DNA from: PALSA-129 sp050014595
Lineage (GTDB): Bacteria > Acidobacteriota > Terriglobia > Bryobacterales > Bryobacteraceae
Length of the DNA: 64,000 nucleotides
Assembly: GCA_050014595.1 (NCBI GenBank)
Contig: JBEKDA010000017.1
Span: 124,001 to 188,000 of the forward strand
Direction of reading: 5' to 3'
The notes under the pieces are model-generated. The model saw nothing but the letters and a program-made list of their open reading frames with translations. It ran no database searches and was not told where the DNA came from. The position numbers were made by a program, and so were the translations under genes. Positions 1 through 7,906 of this stretch are shown here, in pieces. How positions within the stretch are numbered: the first letter of the stretch is position 1; each line of letters starts with the position of its first letter.

Positions 1-1110
1 CCCGTTGGCAATTCCCGCGATCATCTGCTCCGGGGTTTGGACGCCTTTTTCCGCGAAAAAGTTGCCGTGCCCGATGCCGGCGTTTCCGGCCAGGCCGCGC
101 GAGGCGTTGCCCGTGGTCTTCATCCCCAGCTTGCGCGCGGCGTAAGTGTTCAGCAGGTAACTCTTGAGCACGCCGCGCTCGATCACCATGGTGCGGCGCG
201 AGGGCACGCCTTCATCGTCAAAGGGCGAGCTGCCAAACAGCCCCGGAATGGTGGCGTCGTCCACGATGGTCAGGTTTTCGCTTGCCACCTTCTCCCCCAG
301 TTTCCCCGCGAGGAACGATTCATGCCGGTAGATCGCCATGCCGTGGACCGCGTCGCAGATGTGGTCGAGCAGGCTGCGGGCGGCGCGCGGTTCAAACACC
401 ACGGGCACCTTCTGGGTCTCCACCTTGCGCGCGTTGAGCCGCCGCAGAGCGCGCGCGGCGGCTATGCGGCCCACTTCTTCGGGCGCCTCGAGCGCACCGA
501 AGCGGCGCGAGCTGGTGTCCCAGGAATCGCGCTCCATGCTCTCGCCGTCGCGGGCCACCGGGGCCGTCGCGATGGAACAATAGCTGCCGTGGTACTCGCC
601 CGCGAAGCCGCGCGAGTTGGCGAAAATGTGGCGGCTGAGGTAGGAGTCGAAAGAAGCCCCTTCGGAATTGGTGATGCGCGGGTCGGAGGAAAGCGCGGCC
701 TCTTCGGCGCGCCGGGCCAACTCCACTTTGCGGGACGTCTCGAGACCCGCTACGTCCTCGGAATACAGTTCCAGATCGCCCGCGTGGCTGCCCAGTTCTT
801 CCGCCTCCGGCAAACCGGCGTGCGGGTCTTCGGTGGTGACGGCGGCTAGTTCGATGGCCGAGCGGACCAGCAATTCGACGCCTCCGGGCGTTAGATCCGA
901 CGTGTAAGACGACCCGGTTTTCTTTCCGATCAGGATGCGCAGTCCGGCGGCCGACGAGCCGGCTTCCTTCAGGTTCTCGAGCTCGCGCATGCGCACGTTG
1001 GCCGTGAACTCTTCGCCCTCGCCGATCGTGCATTCGGCGTCGGACGCGCCGGCGGCTTGAGCGCGCTTGACGACATCGCGCGCGAGATCCAGCAGGTGAT
1101 TGCCGGTCAA
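1..1110 (-). CDS. pmbA: TldE/PmbA family metalloprotease subunit (partial)
   Basis: The frame is open from a TTG at 1110 to the left window edge, so the C-terminus is missing. The translation begins MTGNHLLDLARDVVKRA and contains conserved TldE/PmbA stretches such as SSAAGLRILIGKKTGSSY, VVFEPRAARSLLDHI and FDDEGVPSRRTMVIERG. TldD and TldE form a heterodimeric zinc protease that degrades unfolded peptides and matures peptides such as microcins. TldE carries no zinc motif itself and none is seen here. The TTG start is supported by a GGAGG at 1121-1117, six bases upstream. No ATG or GTG start gives the full N-terminus; the ATG at 1136 reads into a stop after nine codons that overlaps the TTG. 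It lies 190 bases downstream of tldD on the same strand, as expected of partners. Confidence 0.9.
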   Translation of the reverse strand, partial: MTGNHLLDLARDVVKRAQAAGASDAECTIGEGEEFTANVRMRELENLKEAGSSAAGLRILIGKKTGSSYTSDLTPGGVELLVRSAIELAAVTTEDPHAGLPEAEELGSHAGDLELYSEDVAGLETSRKVELARRAEEAALSSDPRITNSEGASFDSYLSRHIFANSRGFAGEYHGSYCSIATAPVARDGESMERDSWDTSSRRFGALEAPEEVGRIAAARALRRLNARKVETQKVPVVFEPRAARSLLDHICDAVHGMAIYRHESFLAGKLGEKVASENLTIVDDATIPGLFGSSPFDDEGVPSRRTMVIERGVLKSYLLNTYAARKLGMKTTGNASRGLAGNAGIGHGNFFAEKGVQTPEQMIAGIANG

Positions 1111-1181
1111 GCAGCGCCTCCGGCGGTGATACTCATGTTTTCAGGCTACCATTACAGCCGCTCATTGAAGGACAATGAAAA

Positions 1182-1295
1182 ATGATGCATGCGTACGAAT
1201 ACTTGAAGCCGGAACTCGTCCGGCAAATGGCGGAGAAAGACGTTCCGGAACTGCTGGCTCACTGCCTCCGTCTGCTCGGCGAGCCTCCGGGCTGA
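1182..1295 (+). CDS. Possible 37-aa small protein between tldD and pmbA
   Basis: An ATG at 1182 (second Met at the next codon) opens a 37-codon frame ending at 1295. It is preceded by AAGGA at 1168-1172 with nine bases of spacing. The predicted peptide starts MMHAYEYLKPELVRQMAEKD and ends in GEPPG. It looks like an amphipathic helix rich in Leu, Glu and Arg rather than the Arg/Ala/Pro mix of shadow frames here. It lies on the opposite strand inside the tldD-pmbA gap and does not overlap either gene. No family is recognised. It may be chance. Confidence 0.25.
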   Translation: MMHAYEYLKPELVRQMAEKDVPELLAHCLRLLGEPPG

Positions 1296-1299
1296 GCGC

Positions 1300-2730
1300 T
1301 CACGCCGTCCCTCCCACGGTCATTTTGTCAATCTTGATCGTGGGGATGCCGACGCCCACCGGCACGCTTTGGCCTTCCTTGCCGCAGACGCCGATGCCTT
1401 CGTCCAGGCGCAGATCGTTACCCACCATGCTGACGTACTTGAGAGCCTCGGGTCCGTTGCCGATCAGCGTGGCGTTGCGCACGGGCCGCGTCAGCTTGCC
1501 GTCTTCGATCAGGTAGCTTTCCGAAGCCGAAAAGACGAAGTTGCCGCTGGTGATATCCACCTGGCCGCCGCCGAAATTGGCGCAATACAGACCGCGCGGC
1601 ACGGAGCGGATGATGTCTTCGGGCTGGCTCTCACCTGCGAGCATAAAGGTGTTGGTCATGCGCGGCATGGGGATGTGGGCGTAGCTTTCGCGCCGCCCGC
1701 TGCCGGTCGATTCGGTCCGCAGCAAAGTGCTCGAGAGCTTGTCTTGCAGGTAGCCGCGCAGCACTCCGTTTTCGATCAGCACATTGCGCTGCGTCGGATG
1801 GCCTTCGTCGTCGACGTTCAAAGAGCCCCGGCGGCTGGTCATGGTGCCGTCGTCGATCACCGTGCAGAGTTCGCTGGCCACTTTTTGCCCGATCCGTCCG
1901 CTGAAAGCCGAGACGCCCTTGCGGTTGAAATCGGCCTCCAGGCCATGGCCCACCGCCTCGTGCAGCAGAATGCCGGGCCAGCCGGGACCGAGCACCACCG
2001 TCATTTCGCCGGCCGGCGCTTCCACCGAGGCCAGCATGGCCACCGCTTCGCGCGCCGCTTCCCCCGCGAAATGCTCGGGGGGCTTCTCTTTCAGAAAGTA
2101 ATCCAATTCCACCCGCCCGCCGCCGCCCGCATGGCCCCGCTGCGGCATGCCGCCGTCCTCCCGCGCCAGTGCGGAAACGCTCAGGCGCGACATGGGCTGG
2201 CGGTCCAGCGTCAGCACCCCATCACTCGTAGCCACCATCACCTGACGGAGATTGTCGGCGTAGGCGGCCTGCACCTGGAAGATGCGCGAGTCGTACGCGC
2301 GGGCCGCGCGGTCGGCGCGCTTCACCAGTTCCACGCGCTCCGCGAAGGCCGTCTCCGTGGGCGCCACCAGCACCGGGTAGAGATTGTGTCCGGGCCTCTC
2401 GCGGAGATCGAATTGATCTGTCTTGCTGGGCCCGGAAGCGATGCAGGCCGCCACCTTGGCCGCTTTGCGGACGCGCTCCGGCGTAAGGTTGTCGCTGTAC
2501 GCGTAGCCCGTGCGCTCGCCTGAAATCACGCGGATCCCCACGCCCATGGAGACGCCTTGGGAGGCGCTCTTCACCATGGATTCGTCGAGGCCGATCGAAC
2601 TCGTCAGTAGATATTCGAAGTAGAGGTCTGCGTAGTCGCCTCCCTGGGAAAGCGCCTCGGCCAGATAACGCTCAAGGTCCCGCCGGGTGATCTGGAAACG
2701 CGAGGCAAAAATGGAGTCGGAAAAACGCAT
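1300..2730 (-). CDS. tldD: TldD metalloprotease
   Basis: 476-aa catalytic subunit of the TldD/TldE protease. The zinc-binding HEAVGH motif sits at about residues 257-262, followed by the family signature GLEADF. The C-terminal half carries the usual SGRIGQKVAS, DDGTMTSRRGSLNVDDEG and GGQVDITSGNFVF blocks, and the protein ends in IDKMTVGGTA. Full length for the family. It is the upstream gene of the tldD-pmbA pair. A possible -10 (TAGAAT, 2742-2737) lies only seven bases before the ATG with no clear Shine-Dalgarno, so a leaderless transcript is possible but the -35 is poor. Confidence 0.97.
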   Translation of the reverse strand: MRFSDSIFASRFQITRRDLERYLAEALSQGGDYADLYFEYLLTSSIGLDESMVKSASQGVSMGVGIRVISGERTGYAYSDNLTPERVRKAAKVAACIASGPSKTDQFDLRERPGHNLYPVLVAPTETAFAERVELVKRADRAARAYDSRIFQVQAAYADNLRQVMVATSDGVLTLDRQPMSRLSVSALAREDGGMPQRGHAGGGGRVELDYFLKEKPPEHFAGEAAREAVAMLASVEAPAGEMTVVLGPGWPGILLHEAVGHGLEADFNRKGVSAFSGRIGQKVASELCTVIDDGTMTSRRGSLNVDDEGHPTQRNVLIENGVLRGYLQDKLSSTLLRTESTGSGRRESYAHIPMPRMTNTFMLAGESQPEDIIRSVPRGLYCANFGGGQVDITSGNFVFSASESYLIEDGKLTRPVRNATLIGNGPEALKYVSMVGNDLRLDEGIGVCGKEGQSVPVGVGIPTIKIDKMTVGGTA

Positions 2731-2761
2731 GATTCTATTCTAGTGGTTGCGGGAGGTGGCG

Positions 2762-2781
2762 CAGGCGGTGCCGCCTGCGCT
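2762..2781. repeat. GC-rich hairpin repeat, copy 1
   Basis: A 20-base sequence beginning CAGGCGGTGCCGCC is repeated exactly at 2972-2991. It forms the inverted repeat GCAGGCGG/CCGCCTGC. It lies between tldD and argS and belongs to the family of intergenic palindromes seen across the window. Confidence 0.7.
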
Positions 2782-2906
2782 GGACGGGAGTTTCTGCAGT
2801 TCAGAAGAATCCAAGGTTGAAGGTACTATTTGATTTGTAGCGCCGGCGGTCTTTGCCGCCGGCTCTCGTGTCCCGAAGAGGTCGCGATGGTCAAGCGCGC
2901 AAGAAG

Positions 2907-2973
2907 ACACCGGCGGCAAGACCGCGGGCGCTACCAGTTGGTCTTAACGGAGCATGAAAATGTAGAAACGCCA
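2907..2973 (+). repeat. 67-bp dispersed intergenic repeat, copy 1
   Basis: This stretch is almost identical (about four mismatches) to the reverse complement of 16144-16210. Its core includes CTACCAGTTGGTCTTAACGG and GAAAATGTAGAAAC. It is directly followed by the hairpin repeat at 2972-2991. The GAAAATGTAGA end also recurs alone at 10578-10592 and, reversed, at 16234-16249. Repeat in non-coding DNA with palindromic parts; a REP/BIME-like element is the likeliest reading. Confidence 0.8.
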
Positions 2974-3105
2974 GGCGGTGCCGCCTGCGCTTCGCGATAT
3001 TCCCACATCTTCTCACGGTCGCGGCTTGGTTGCGACGCGCCTCTGCCACTCAAGCCGCGCCGTTCGGAAATTCGCCCGCCCCCCACGCTATACTCAAGGT
3101 TTCCC

Positions 3106-5034
3106 GTGTTCCATTTCATTCAAGAGCAAGTGTCCGGCGCGTTCCACGCGCATATCCAGATACGCTACGGCATCGACCTGCCGGTCGCCATCGAACAGCC
3201 GCGCCAGAGCGACCTCGGCGATATGGCCGTGCCCGCGGCCTTCCAACTCGCCAAACAATTGCGCCAGGCGCCACGCAAAATTGCCGCCGAGCTGGTGGAG
3301 GAAATCGGCTCGATCCCCGGCGTGGCCGCCATGGAAGTGGCGGGCAACGGCTACATCAATATCCGTCTTCGCCGCGCGGCGTACGCGGCGGCGCTGCTCT
3401 CAGGCCGACTGGACGCGCAGCCCGGCGCCGGCGAAAAGATTATCGTCGAACACACCAATATCAATCCCAACAAGGCGGCGCACATCGGCCATCTGCGCAA
3501 CGCCACGCTGGGCGATACCTTCGTCCGCATGCTGCGCGCGCGCGGCCATCGCGTCGAAGTGCAGAACTACATCGACAATACCGGCGTGCAGGTGGCCGAC
3601 GTCGTGGTGGGCTTCCACTTCCTGCGGCACAAGACGCCGGCCGATGTGCGCGCCATGCTCGCCGACCCGGCGGTGCGCTTCGATTACTATTGCTGGGACC
3701 TCTACGCCTACACTTCCAGCTATTACAAAGAGCATCCCGAGGCCATGGAGCGGCGCACGGCCACCTTGCACGCGATCGAAGCCGGCTCGGGCGAGCTGGC
3801 CGAGTTGGCTCACCTGGTGGCCGATGCCATTGTCGAAGCGCACCTCGCCACCATGCTGCGCCTCGGCGTGGAGTACGATGTGCTGCCGCGCGAAAGTGAG
3901 ATCCTCCACCTGGATTTCTGGGCCGCCGCCTTCGAGCTGCTCAAGCAGCGCAAAGCTATCTATTTCGAAAACCAAGGCAAGCACGCCGGCTGTTGGGTGA
4001 TGCCCGGCCTTTCCGAAGACGGCAAAGTCATCGTTCGTTCCGACGGCACCGTGGTCTACACCGGCAAGGACATCGCCTATCAGCTCTGGAAGTTCGGCCT
4101 GCTGGGCAAGGATTTCTATTACAAGCCATTTCACACTTACGCGGATGGCCGCGTCCTGTGGGTCACTACCGATGAGCCGGTCGAATCCGGCCAGCAGTTC
4201 GGGCACGGCGCGCGCGTCTACAATGTCATCGACACGCGCCAGTCCTATTTGCAGGACGTGGTCGTCGCCGGGCTGCGCGGCCTGGGCTACGACCAACAGG
4301 CCGATCGTTCCGTGCACTTCAATTACGAAATGGTGGCGCTTTCGCCGCGCTGCTGCGCCGATCTGAACATTCCACTTACCGAGGAAGACCAGAAGCGCCC
4401 CTACGTGGAAGTCTCCGGCCGCAAGGGCCTCGGCGTGAAGGCCGACGACTTGATCGACAGCCTCATCGAAAAAGCCCTCGGCGAAGTGGTTTCGCGCCAC
4501 GCCGAGAACAGCGCGGAAGACAACCTCCGCGTGGCGACGCAGATCGCCATCGCCGCGCTGCGCTATTTTCTGCTGAAGTTCACCCGCAACACCGTCATCG
4601 CCTTCGATCTCCAGGAGGCCCTCAGTTTCGAAGGCGAGACCGGCCCCTACGTGCAGTATTCGGCCGTGCGCGCGCGCGGCATCTTACGCAAGCTGGAAGA
4701 GCGCGGCGAGCGAATCCCCAATTTTCAGGCGGAACTCAATGCCGAAGCGCTGGGCCGCCAGCTTCAACTGGAAGATTTCTGGCAGGTGCTGCTGGCTGCG
4801 TCGAAGGCCGACGCCGCCGTGGAAAGCGCCGTCGAGGCCGGCGAGCCGGCGCACGTGGCGCGCTACGCCTTCCAGTTGGCGCAAGCGTTCAGCAACTTCT
4901 ATCAGAAGTACACCATCATCCACGAAGAGAACCGCGAGAAGAAAGTGTTCCTGTTGTGGATGACCGATTTCTTCCGCCGCCAACTGGAACGAACGGCGGG
5001 CCTGTTGGGGATTGAGATTCCGGGGTACATGTAG
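3106..5034 (+). CDS. argS: Arginyl-tRNA synthetase
   Basis: 642-aa class Ia aminoacyl-tRNA synthetase that charges tRNA-Arg. The HIGH motif (AAHIGHLRNA) is at about residues 126-129. The C-terminal anticodon-binding region has the GPYVQYSAVRARGIL block and ends LLGIEIPGYM, as is usual for ArgRS. The long frame continues upstream to 2830, but that part lies in repeats. The GTG at 3106 (VFHFIQEQVSGAF) is the start that matches family length. A TATACT -10 at 3089-3094 predicts transcription starting about five bases before this GTG, so the AAGG at 3096-3099 may not be in the mRNA and the gene could be near-leaderless. Confidence 0.95.
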   Translation: MFHFIQEQVSGAFHAHIQIRYGIDLPVAIEQPRQSDLGDMAVPAAFQLAKQLRQAPRKIAAELVEEIGSIPGVAAMEVAGNGYINIRLRRAAYAAALLSGRLDAQPGAGEKIIVEHTNINPNKAAHIGHLRNATLGDTFVRMLRARGHRVEVQNYIDNTGVQVADVVVGFHFLRHKTPADVRAMLADPAVRFDYYCWDLYAYTSSYYKEHPEAMERRTATLHAIEAGSGELAELAHLVADAIVEAHLATMLRLGVEYDVLPRESEILHLDFWAAAFELLKQRKAIYFENQGKHAGCWVMPGLSEDGKVIVRSDGTVVYTGKDIAYQLWKFGLLGKDFYYKPFHTYADGRVLWVTTDEPVESGQQFGHGARVYNVIDTRQSYLQDVVVAGLRGLGYDQQADRSVHFNYEMVALSPRCCADLNIPLTEEDQKRPYVEVSGRKGLGVKADDLIDSLIEKALGEVVSRHAENSAEDNLRVATQIAIAALRYFLLKFTRNTVIAFDLQEALSFEGETGPYVQYSAVRARGILRKLEERGERIPNFQAELNAEALGRQLQLEDFWQVLLAASKADAAVESAVEAGEPAHVARYAFQLAQAFSNFYQKYTIIHEENREKKVFLLWMTDFFRRQLERTAGLLGIEIPGYM

Positions 5035-5060
5035 GTGATCCGGTGACGGGGCCCCTCGCC

Positions 5061-5089
5061 TTTACCCGATTTCCCGATTCTGCTATCCT
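5061..5089 (+). promoter_or_regulatory. Putative sigma-70 promoter for yebC-ruvC
   Basis: TTTACC (5061-5066) and TATCCT (5084-5089) are separated by 17 bases, and the -10 is extended by TGC. It lies 66 bases before yebC in the argS-yebC gap. Confidence 0.5.
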
Positions 5090-5155
5090 CAATACGTTGA
5101 ATTCATAACATTTTGCACTCCCCGGCGACGGGCCGGGCCTGCCAGCGAGGTTCAT

Positions 5156-5902
5156 ATGTCGGGCCACTCCAAATGGGCCACCATTAAACACAAAAAGGCG
5201 GCACTCGACGCCAAGCGCGGAAAATCGTTCACGCGCATCATTAAGGAAATCATGATCGCTGCCCGCAGTGGCGGGGACCCCGACGGGAACCCCCGGTTGC
5301 GAACGGCTATCCTCGCCGCCAAAGCCGTCAGCATGCCTTCCGACAACATCAAGAAGGCCATCATGCGCGGCACCGGCGAACTGGAAGGCGGCCAGATCGA
5401 AGAAGTCATGTTCGAAGGCTATGGGCCCGGCGGCGCCGCGGTCCTGGTCAACGTCGCCACCGACAATCGCAATCGGACGGTGAGCGATATCCGCCATATC
5501 TTTTCCAAGAACGGCGGCAACATGGGCGAGCATGGCAGCGTCGCCTGGATGTTCGATCGCAAGAGCCAGATCCTGATCGCCTCCGACAAGGCCGACGAGG
5601 ACAAACTGATGGCCATCGTCCTGGATGCTGGCGCCGACGATCTGCGCGACAACGGCGACCAGTGGGCCGTGCTCTCGCCTCCCGAAGCGCACGACGGCGT
5701 TCTCAAGGCGCTGGATGCCGCCGGCATCCCCCACGACGAAGCCAGCATCGCCATGGTTCCCAAGAACCTGTTGCGCCTGGAAGGCAAGAACGCCAGCTCC
5801 ATGCTCCGTTTGAGCGAAGCTCTCGAAGAACACGACGACGTGCAGAGCGTGTTCTCCAACTTCGATATCGACGAGAAGGATCTATTGGCGATGGCAGAGT
5901 AA
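5156..5902 (+). CDS. yebC: YebC/PmpR family (TACO1) translation or transcription regulator
   Basis: 248 aa, normal family length. It starts MSGHSKWATIKHKKAALDAK and has the typical MFEGYGPGG and LVNVATDNRNRTVSDIRHIF blocks. YebC proteins are cytosolic and are described both as DNA-binding regulators and as factors that help ribosomes through proline stretches. GAGG at 5146-5149 supports the ATG. The neighbour ruvC starts one base after the stop, the usual yebC-ruvC arrangement. Confidence 0.95.
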   Translation: MSGHSKWATIKHKKAALDAKRGKSFTRIIKEIMIAARSGGDPDGNPRLRTAILAAKAVSMPSDNIKKAIMRGTGELEGGQIEEVMFEGYGPGGAAVLVNVATDNRNRTVSDIRHIFSKNGGNMGEHGSVAWMFDRKSQILIASDKADEDKLMAIVLDAGADDLRDNGDQWAVLSPPEAHDGVLKALDAAGIPHDEASIAMVPKNLLRLEGKNASSMLRLSEALEEHDDVQSVFSNFDIDEKDLLAMAE

Positions 5903-5903
5903 C

Positions 5904-6392
5904 GTGCGCGTCCTCGGCATCGATTGCGGGTCGCAGCGTACCGGCTACGGGGTCATCGAAAGCGACGGGCGGGATCATCGCATCGTTACCGCCGGGGTGA
6001 TTTGCACGAGCCCGAAATGGCCGTTCGAGAAGCGGCTGCTCGAAATCTCAACCGGGCTGCGCCGCATCATGGGCGAACATGCCCCCGAATTCGCGGCGGT
6101 GGAAGAGGTTTTTCATTCGGCCAACGCCAAAACGGCGCTGAAGCTGGCGCACGTCCGGGGGGTTGCCCTGCTGGCGATCGCGGAAGCCGGGCTGAAACTG
6201 GCGGAATATTCTCCGTTGGAGGTTAAGGTGAGCGTGGTGGGCTACGGCCGCGCCGAAAAGTGCCAGGTGCAGATGATGGTGCAGTCTTTGTTGCGTCTGC
6301 CGGAACCGATCCCCTCGGAAGACGCCGCCGACGCCCTGGCGGTGGCCATCTGCCATGCCACCCACGAAGCGGCCAGGCGCTTGCTGGCTTGA
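5904..6392 (+). CDS. ruvC: Holliday junction endodeoxyribonuclease RuvC
   Basis: 162-aa RuvC resolvase that cleaves Holliday junctions with RuvAB. The four acidic catalytic residues are visible: D7 (VLGIDCG), E67 (AAVEEVF), D140 and D143 (SEDAADALAVAICH), in the same places as in E. coli (D7, E66, D138, D141). The start is GTG, one base after the yebC stop, so translation is probably coupled. ruvA and ruvB are not in the window. Confidence 0.96.
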   Translation: MRVLGIDCGSQRTGYGVIESDGRDHRIVTAGVICTSPKWPFEKRLLEISTGLRRIMGEHAPEFAAVEEVFHSANAKTALKLAHVRGVALLAIAEAGLKLAEYSPLEVKVSVVGYGRAEKCQVQMMVQSLLRLPEPIPSEDAADALAVAICHATHEAARRLLA

Positions 6393-6405
6393 AGCGAATA
6401 TCCAT

Positions 6406-7020
6406 ATGAAGTGGTCTCTGCTTTTGTTCCTGTCGGCCGCCGCGGCGGCCACCGCCGCTCCCCGGCTGTTTTACTCGCGCTCTTTCCCGGGCAGCGCGCC
6501 CGCCTATCTGGAAATCACCCTCGAAGCCAACGGCGACGCCGCCTACCGCGAAGCCGCCGACGACGAATTGCCCGTCAAGTTCCACCTGAATGAGGCCGAC
6601 ACGCGCGAGGTCTTCGGCCTGGCCGACAAGCTCGATCACTTCGCACATCCGCTGGAAGCGCCGGTGAAGGTGGCCTTCATGGGCACCAAGACCTTCCGCT
6701 GGGAAAACGGCGCCGAAAAGGGCGAGGTCAAATTCAATTATTCGGAAGATGTTTCGGCCCACGCGTTGCAGGACTGGTTTGAGCGGATGGCCGAATCGGC
6801 CGAGCATCGCCTGGAACTCGAACGCGCCGCCAAGTACGATCGCCTCGGCCTGGTGAATGCGCTCAACCTGCTGGCATCGGCCTATGAACGGAAACGTCTG
6901 GTGGCGCTGGACCAGTTCCTGCCGATGCTAGACCGCGTCGCCAACAACGAAAACTACATGCACACGGCTCGCGCGACAGCCGCCGAACTCGCCGAAGCCA
7001 TCCGCAAAGCGCAGCCATGA
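6406..7020 (+). CDS. Secreted protein of unknown function
   Basis: 204 aa. The ATG at 6406 gives a clear signal peptide (MKWSLLLFLSAAAAATAAP) cut before RLFYSRSF. The mature part contains AYLEITLEANGDAAYREAADDE and, in the C-terminal half, a helical segment (YDRLGLVNALNLLASAYERK, then MLDRVANNENYMHTARA). It begins 13 bases after ruvC on the same strand and may be cotranscribed. No family is recognised beyond a resemblance to acidobacterial hypothetical proteins. Confidence 0.75.
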   Translation: MKWSLLLFLSAAAAATAAPRLFYSRSFPGSAPAYLEITLEANGDAAYREAADDELPVKFHLNEADTREVFGLADKLDHFAHPLEAPVKVAFMGTKTFRWENGAEKGEVKFNYSEDVSAHALQDWFERMAESAEHRLELERAAKYDRLGLVNALNLLASAYERKRLVALDQFLPMLDRVANNENYMHTARATAAELAEAIRKAQP

Positions 7021-7121
7021 ACCGGCTGGCGCCGGCGCTGCCGGCCGCTTGACGCGCCTCACGGGATGGACAGATGCATAGCCGCGATACGGGAGGTGCC
7101 GGAAACACGAAGAGCCTATCT

Positions 7122-7853
7122 TCATGAAGCGTCGTTCAGCCTGGCCAGAACTGATCGGTGATAATGGTCCAGCCACTCATACTTGGAGCGAATGGCGGCG
7201 TTTTGCGTGTAGTTTTTGAGTCCGTCCGAGATGAGCGAGCCGTGGCGATCTAGGAATTCGCCGTAATCGTCGCCCAGTTCGCCACGAACCGCCCACAGAT
7301 AGTCGATGTAAAACTGCCCGTCGTCACCCTCCCGCAGGAGACTTAGCGCATTTTCGCCTTCGCCAGGTCGTCCGCCAGCCCGCGCACCCGTCTGTTCCTT
7401 CAGTTCATCGAGAACTTCTTTGCCTACGACAATTCGTGGATATATTGCAATCTTTGACTCCAGTTCGTAGGCCCTTACGACAGCTGGACCGAATAGCTGG
7501 CGCTGGCTTTTTACGATTTCGCCCACCGTTACTCCTCCTCTGACAACGATGCCTTGCAAGATCCGTGTGGACTGGGCCTGGACCAGATGCATGAGTTGGT
7601 CGAAGAGGATCTCGCAGGCCAAACGAGCACCGCGCCTGTTCAGTGGAATTGAGGTGATGTTCATATCGGAAAAGTTGACGAAATCACCGTTCCGAGTCTT
7701 GCTGACCTTTGTCCTGTAAGGCCGAAAGTCCTCCTTCACCTCACGGATGATTTCTGAAATGTCTTCCGCGCTCCTCGTTCCGATCAGCTCCCCGAACCCG
7801 AGGATATCAACGTAACTAACCAGAGATTTTTCATATTCGATCTTCTTGCTCAT
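7122..7853 (-). CDS. Nucleotide-cyclase-like (class III fold) protein
   Basis: 243 aa from the ATG at 7853. The pattern is that of the class III adenylate/guanylate cyclase fold: VSYVDILGF with D16 and NFSD with D63 in the positions of the two metal-binding aspartates, then RGGVTVGEI (105-113) and FGPAVVRAYELE (121-132), IYPRIVVG. By my own alignment the transition-state Asn and Arg of canonical cyclases are replaced by V126 and E130, so it is either a divergent cyclase or a non-catalytic relative. Stand-alone proteins with this motif set are common as uncharacterised genes; some cyclases of this fold act in anti-phage Pycsar systems. It follows the J-domain gene by 53 bases. ATGs at 7895 and 7946 are alternative starts, but AAGGG upstream favours 7853. 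Confidence 0.7.
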   Translation of the reverse strand: MSKKIEYEKSLVSYVDILGFGELIGTRSAEDISEIIREVKEDFRPYRTKVSKTRNGDFVNFSDMNITSIPLNRRGARLACEILFDQLMHLVQAQSTRILQGIVVRGGVTVGEIVKSQRQLFGPAVVRAYELESKIAIYPRIVVGKEVLDELKEQTGARAGGRPGEGENALSLLREGDDGQFYIDYLWAVRGELGDDYGEFLDRHGSLISDGLKNYTQNAAIRSKYEWLDHYHRSVLARLNDAS

Positions 7854-7906
7854 ACCGGCTGCCCTTGCGAGAACGGCTAATTCCACCAGATGCATCAGGT
7901 CAGGAT

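Larger units (their letters stand above)
2731..3105. other. Intergenic region tldD/argS, filled with palindromic repeats
   Basis: 375 bases between divergent tldD and argS. It holds two copies of a GC-rich hairpin (2762-2781 and 2972-2991) and one copy of a 67-bp dispersed repeat (2907-2973), plus another GCCGGCGG-type inverted repeat near 2840-2865. An open frame runs through it in phase with argS, but its translation is Arg-rich and overlaps the repeats, so I treat it as non-coding. A -10-like TATACT at 3089-3094 sits just before argS. Confidence 0.6.

Noticed and set aside
2830..3105. In-frame upstream extension of argS
   Set aside because: Lies in the dispersed repeats, is Arg-rich and not part of ArgRS; GTG 3106 gives the family length.
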